Assembly: GCA_029548715.1 (NCBI GenBank)
Contig: JAKPMW010000018.1
Coordinates: 1 to 8,806, forward strand
Length of the DNA stretch: 8,806 nucleotides
Reading direction: 5' to 3'
Source of the DNA: Spirochaetota bacterium
GTDB lineage: Bacteria > Spirochaetota > JAGLSM01 > JAKPMW01
In this document: positions 7,070 to 8,806 of the stretch, in pieces
Layout of the letters: each line of letters starts with the position of its first letter
Position numbering within the stretch: the stretch's first letter is position 1
Program-made: the position numbers and the translations under genes
The notes under the pieces: model-generated
The model's input: only the letters and a program-made list of their open reading frames with translations
Told to the model about the DNA's origin: nothing
The model's database searches: none

Positions 7070-7098
7070 AGTATACACGTGTGCTCATATACGCGCAA
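7070..7098 (-). promoter_or_regulatory. Candidate sigma70-type promoter of the chemoreceptor gene
   Basis: On the minus strand, TTGCGC (7093-7098, 3 of 6 consensus) is followed after 17 nt by TATACT (7070-7075, 5 of 6 consensus). Transcription would begin near 7063, leaving a leader of about 27 nt with a strong ribosome site at 7041-7047. It lies downstream of the flagellin terminator, consistent with separate transcription of the receptor. No sigma28-type (TAAA...GCCGATAA) motif is seen here. Confidence 0.45.
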
Positions 7099-7105
7099 AG
7101 GTTTT

Positions 7106-7123
7106 ATCCGTAGAAATACGGAT
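7106..7123. promoter_or_regulatory. Perfect inverted repeat upstream of the chemoreceptor promoter (operator candidate)
   Basis: ATCCGTA (7106-7112) and TACGGAT (7117-7123) form a perfect 7-bp inverted repeat around 4 nt. It sits about 7 nt upstream of the candidate -35 box of the receptor gene. No T run follows on either strand, so a terminator is unlikely. Position and size suit a dimeric regulator's binding site; in plus-strand RNA it would be a hairpin with a GAAA loop. Confidence 0.4.
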
Positions 7124-7162
7124 TCGCGCCATCCCTCCCCCAGGCCAAAAGACGGAGGGGAC

Positions 7163-7221
7163 AAAAAATCACACCCGCCTCCGCCGCCATCCGGAATGGA
7201 TGGTATGACAGAGAGCGGGTG
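7163..7221 (-). terminator. Intrinsic terminator of flagellin 1
   Basis: Reading the minus strand past the flagellin stop, CACCCGC (7215-7221) pairs with GCGGGTG (7172-7178). The enclosed region forms a second stem, CCATCC/GGATGG (7198-7203 with 7187-7192), around a 5-nt loop. The outer stem is followed by TGA and six T (7163-7168). A stem plus T run about 40 nt after the stop codon is a standard rho-independent terminator and separates flagellin from the downstream receptor gene. Confidence 0.8.
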
Positions 7222-7259
7222 CAACCGGTCCGTGGACTCTATTACTGCAACAGAACTGT

Positions 7260-8072
7260 CTAGCCCAGAAGCTTGAGGACGGTCTTGGACTGGATATTGG
7301 CCTGGACCAGCATCGAAGTCCCAGTCTGCGTCAGGATCTCGTTTTTCGAAAACTCAATGATCTCCCGAGCCATGTCAGTGTCCCTGATCCTGGATTCCGC
7401 AGCCGTCAGGTTTTCCTCGGCAACGGACAGCGCATTGACAACATGCTCCATCCTGTTTTGCCAGGCACCCACGTTGGCACGCTGCTTCGAGACAGCATTC
7501 ACTGCGCCGTCAATGGAACCAAGACTGTTGTTGGCTGCCACTGCCGTCGTAATGTCGACAGCGTCAACCTTGAGGGTCTTGGTGTCCATCGAATCAATCG
7601 AAACGGCAATGGACTGATCCTTGTCCGGTCCGACGTGAAAGCGCATGTCCTTGAGCGAGCCATCCAGAATCTTCAGCTGGTTGAACGACGTTACGTCGAC
7701 AATCCTGTCGATTTCCTGCTTCAGCTGTGATACTTCAACCTGGATCTGAAGCCGGTCTTCGGTGCTGTAGATCTGGTTGGCCCCCTGGATGGACAACTCC
7801 CGCATGCGGTGCAAGATCGAATGCATCTCCTGCATTGATCCTTCGGCCGTCTGCAGAAACGAAATGCCGTTTTGGGCATTGCGTGTCGCCTGGGCGAGCC
7901 CCCTGATCTGCGAACGGAGTTTTTCGGATACCGCAAGTCCTGACGCGTCATCCCCAGCCTTGTTGATCCTGTGCCCCGACGAAAGCTTTTCGATGGAGTC
8001 ACCCAAGCGGGCTCCCGCACCGGCAAGCTGCCGCTGCACAAAATGCGCTGACATATTATGGTTGATGATCAT
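7260..8072 (-). CDS. Flagellin, spirochaete FlaB-type periplasmic filament core protein
   Basis: A 270-residue flagellin, slightly shorter than typical FlaB (about 285). It is secreted by the flagellar type III system and polymerises into the periplasmic filament core. Seen: the N-terminal D0/D1 region begins MIINHNMSA, followed by EKLSSGHRINKAGDDASGLA (28-47) and RSQIRGL (53-59), with NAQNGISFLQTAEGSMQEM at 65-83 and RELSIQGANQ at 91-100. A short central part contains MRFHVGPDKDQ (143-153), the FlaB-specific stretch. The C-terminal D1/D0 region has KQRANVGAWQNR, AAESRIRDTDMA and the end TVLKLLG. There is no bulky outer domain, as expected for a filament inside the periplasm. The missing length falls at the loop after DGSL (137-140). 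The start at 8072 follows an AG-rich ribosome site (8079-8089) set in a hairpin. A clear terminator follows the gene. It is the downstream member of a tandem flagellin pair, 383 nt after the neighbour's stop. Confidence 0.95.
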   Translation of the reverse strand: MIINHNMSAHFVQRQLAGAGARLGDSIEKLSSGHRINKAGDDASGLAVSEKLRSQIRGLAQATRNAQNGISFLQTAEGSMQEMHSILHRMRELSIQGANQIYSTEDRLQIQVEVSQLKQEIDRIVDVTSFNQLKILDGSLKDMRFHVGPDKDQSIAVSIDSMDTKTLKVDAVDITTAVAANNSLGSIDGAVNAVSKQRANVGAWQNRMEHVVNALSVAEENLTAAESRIRDTDMAREIIEFSKNEILTQTGTSMLVQANIQSKTVLKLLG

Positions 8073-8098
8073 GCTATTCCCTCCCTCCTGGAAATAGC
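8073..8098 (-). promoter_or_regulatory. Hairpin presenting the flagellin 1 ribosome binding site
   Basis: In the minus-strand mRNA, GCUAUU (8093-8098) pairs with AAUAGC (8073-8078), which directly precedes the AUG. One bulged U and a CC/GG pair extend the stem. The loop is AGGAGGGAG (8081-8089) and contains the Shine-Dalgarno sequence and two GGA motifs. GGA in a hairpin loop over the ribosome site is the known layout of CsrA targets, including flagellin mRNAs. Direct folding could also modulate initiation without a protein. Confidence 0.55.
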
Positions 8099-8101
8099 GT
8101 C

Positions 8102-8115
8102 CGGCATCCCTGCCG
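8102..8115 (-). promoter_or_regulatory. Second leader hairpin with CsrA-like CAGGGAUG motif
   Basis: In the flagellin 1 mRNA, CGGCA (8111-8115) pairs with UGCCG (8102-8106) around a GGGA loop. The sequence across it, CAGGGAUG, matches the core of the CsrA consensus (CARGGAUG) at every position. It lies 3 nt upstream of the hairpin that holds the ribosome site, which recalls the two-site arrangement known in the B. subtilis hag leader. It requires transcription to start upstream of 8115, which is not shown. Confidence 0.5.
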
Positions 8116-8455
8116 AACGGCTTTTACGGGGTATGCTCCCCTGATCCGGTGCTTTCCCGGCCGATACAGCAGCATGACAGGCTCGCGTGCATCCTCTGCA
8201 TGCGGCCACGGACCAGCCCTGTCCTGCTTCCTGCACCACGGGCACTCACCGTACAACCCCTGCCTTCCCGACCCCGGCAAGACCTGCTCCCTTCCGGATA
8301 CATGATCACCCTGAAACGGGTTTTCACGCAACCGGACCGAGGCAGGCCCCGCGCATGACCGGGTAAAGCGGTATTGTCCTCGCGGTCTGGTGATGAATCT
8401 GTGTCTGGCCAAAACGTTTCTGACAATTCCCTGTGCGGTTCCTGTTACCCTGCTG

Positions 8456-8806
8456 TCACTCCAACAGTTTCAGAGCCACTCGCCCCTGCATGTTGGCATG
8501 CGAGAGCATTGCAGCACCGGACTGGGTAAGGATCTGTCCGCGGACAAAATTGGACATCTCCTCAGCCATGTCGGTATCGCGGATGCGGCTTTCGGCAGCC
8601 TGGATGTTTTCGGCCGCGACAGCGATACCCTTGACTGCATACTCAAAGCGGTTCTGGTACGCGCCCAAGTCTGCCCGCTGCTTCATGACGATGTTGTAGG
8701 CGGCATCGATCTTGCCGATAACCTGATTTGCTGCATTCGGGTTATCCAGCTTGAGCGTCACCTGGTTGCCGTCATCAAGAAACTTCAAGGCCCTGGCGGT
8801 CATGTC
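8456..8806 (-). CDS. Second FlaB-type flagellin, C-terminal part (gene runs off the right edge)
   Basis: Partial gene: the last 116 codons and stop are present; the start lies beyond 8806. Seen: the FlaB central-to-C-terminal transition DMTARALKF, then NPNAANQVIGKIDAA, KQRADLGAYQNRFEYAVKGI, AAENIQAAESRIRDTDMAEE, ILTQSGAAMLSHANMQ and the end VALKLLE. It aligns without gaps to the last 75 residues of flagellin 1 but differs at many positions, so the pair is an old duplication rather than a recent copy. GAYQNR and RIRDTDMA are typical of flagellin D1/D0. The reading frame is open to the window edge. It is encoded upstream of flagellin 1 on the same strand and probably forms a second filament core subunit. 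Confidence 0.93.
   Translation of the reverse strand, partial: DMTARALKFLDDGNQVTLKLDNPNAANQVIGKIDAAYNIVMKQRADLGAYQNRFEYAVKGIAVAAENIQAAESRIRDTDMAEEMSNFVRGQILTQSGAAMLSHANMQGRVALKLLE

Larger units (their letters stand above)
8073..8455. other. 383-nt gap between the two flagellin genes
   Basis: Apart from the two leader hairpins near flagellin 1, no gene is supported here. Minus-strand reading frames at 8074-8412 and 8124-8426 start with TTG, lack convincing ribosome sites and are rich in Arg, Gly and Ser, as expected for non-coding G+C-rich DNA. Small inverted repeats occur, such as TGAAA/TTTCA at 8312-8326 and GGAC/GTCC at 8210-8224, but none has a T run. I see no clear terminator for flagellin 2 and no clear sigma70, sigma54 or sigma28 promoter, so a long shared transcript is possible. 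Confidence 0.5.

Noticed and set aside
7133..7159. CCCTCC/GGAGGG inverted repeat between flagellin and receptor as a second terminator
   Set aside because: The stem is short with a 15-nt loop and is not followed by a T run on either strand; the real terminator is adjacent.
8092..8126. A sigma28-like promoter (TAAA at 8123-8126 on the minus strand, GCCG near the -10) for flagellin 1
   Set aside because: The spacing to GCCG is 17 rather than 15, and only 4 of 8 positions of the -10 element match. The start it implies would remove the first leader hairpin.
8124..8426. Possible small genes on the minus strand between the flagellins
   Set aside because: TTG starts, no convincing ribosome sites, low-complexity Arg/Gly/Ser-rich products, and two overlapping frames equally open.
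1..8806. tRNA, rRNA, CRISPR array, insertion sequence or prophage genes
   Set aside because: No cloverleaf, regularly spaced repeat, transposase or phage motif was found; the coding content is ordinary chromosomal housekeeping and motility.

Overview
The window looks like a stretch of chromosome from a G+C-rich, motile, probably free-living spirochaete. The best taxonomic evidence is the flagellin at 7260-8072. It begins MIINHNMSA, a signature of spirochaetal periplasmic flagellar core protein FlaB, and keeps the FlaB-type central segment. A second FlaB-like flagellin runs off the right edge. A BMP/PnrA-type (TmpC-like) nucleoside-binding lipoprotein also fits this group. The genus cannot be fixed from the sequence.

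Layout. (1) Positions 1-1692, minus strand: a BMP-family substrate-binding lipoprotein gene, then, 4 nt after its stop codon, the N-terminal part of a membrane chemoreceptor-like gene that leaves the window at position 1. (2) Positions 1693-1841: a divergent intergenic region with a good sigma70-type promoter facing right. (3) Positions 1842-5220, plus strand: a tight clpS-clpA-aat operon (2-nt gap, then a 4-nt ATGA overlap). It carries the N-degron tagging enzyme, the adaptor and the unfoldase; clpP is not in the window. (4) Positions 5221-5395: a convergent gap with a perfect 12-bp inverted repeat. (5) Positions 5396-7036, minus strand: a complete methyl-accepting chemotaxis protein without a recognisable HAMP domain, with its own likely promoter and an 18-bp inverted repeat upstream. 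(6) Positions 7260-8806, minus strand: flagellin 1 with a clear intrinsic terminator, a 383-bp gap, then the C-terminal part of flagellin 2.

How the parts work together. Aat would add Leu/Phe to proteins with N-terminal Arg/Lys, ClpS would capture the resulting N-degrons, and ClpA would unfold them for ClpP. The rest of the window concerns motility and chemotaxis: two receptors, one coupled to a ligand-binding lipoprotein, and two filament proteins.

Most interesting points: the BMP lipoprotein/chemoreceptor pair, which suggests binding-protein-dependent, possibly nucleoside, chemotaxis; the flagellin 1 leader, where two hairpins present GGA motifs in the arrangement expected for CsrA control; a His in place of a pocket Asp in ClpS; and a 19-residue insertion in Aat whose DNA contains inverted repeats.
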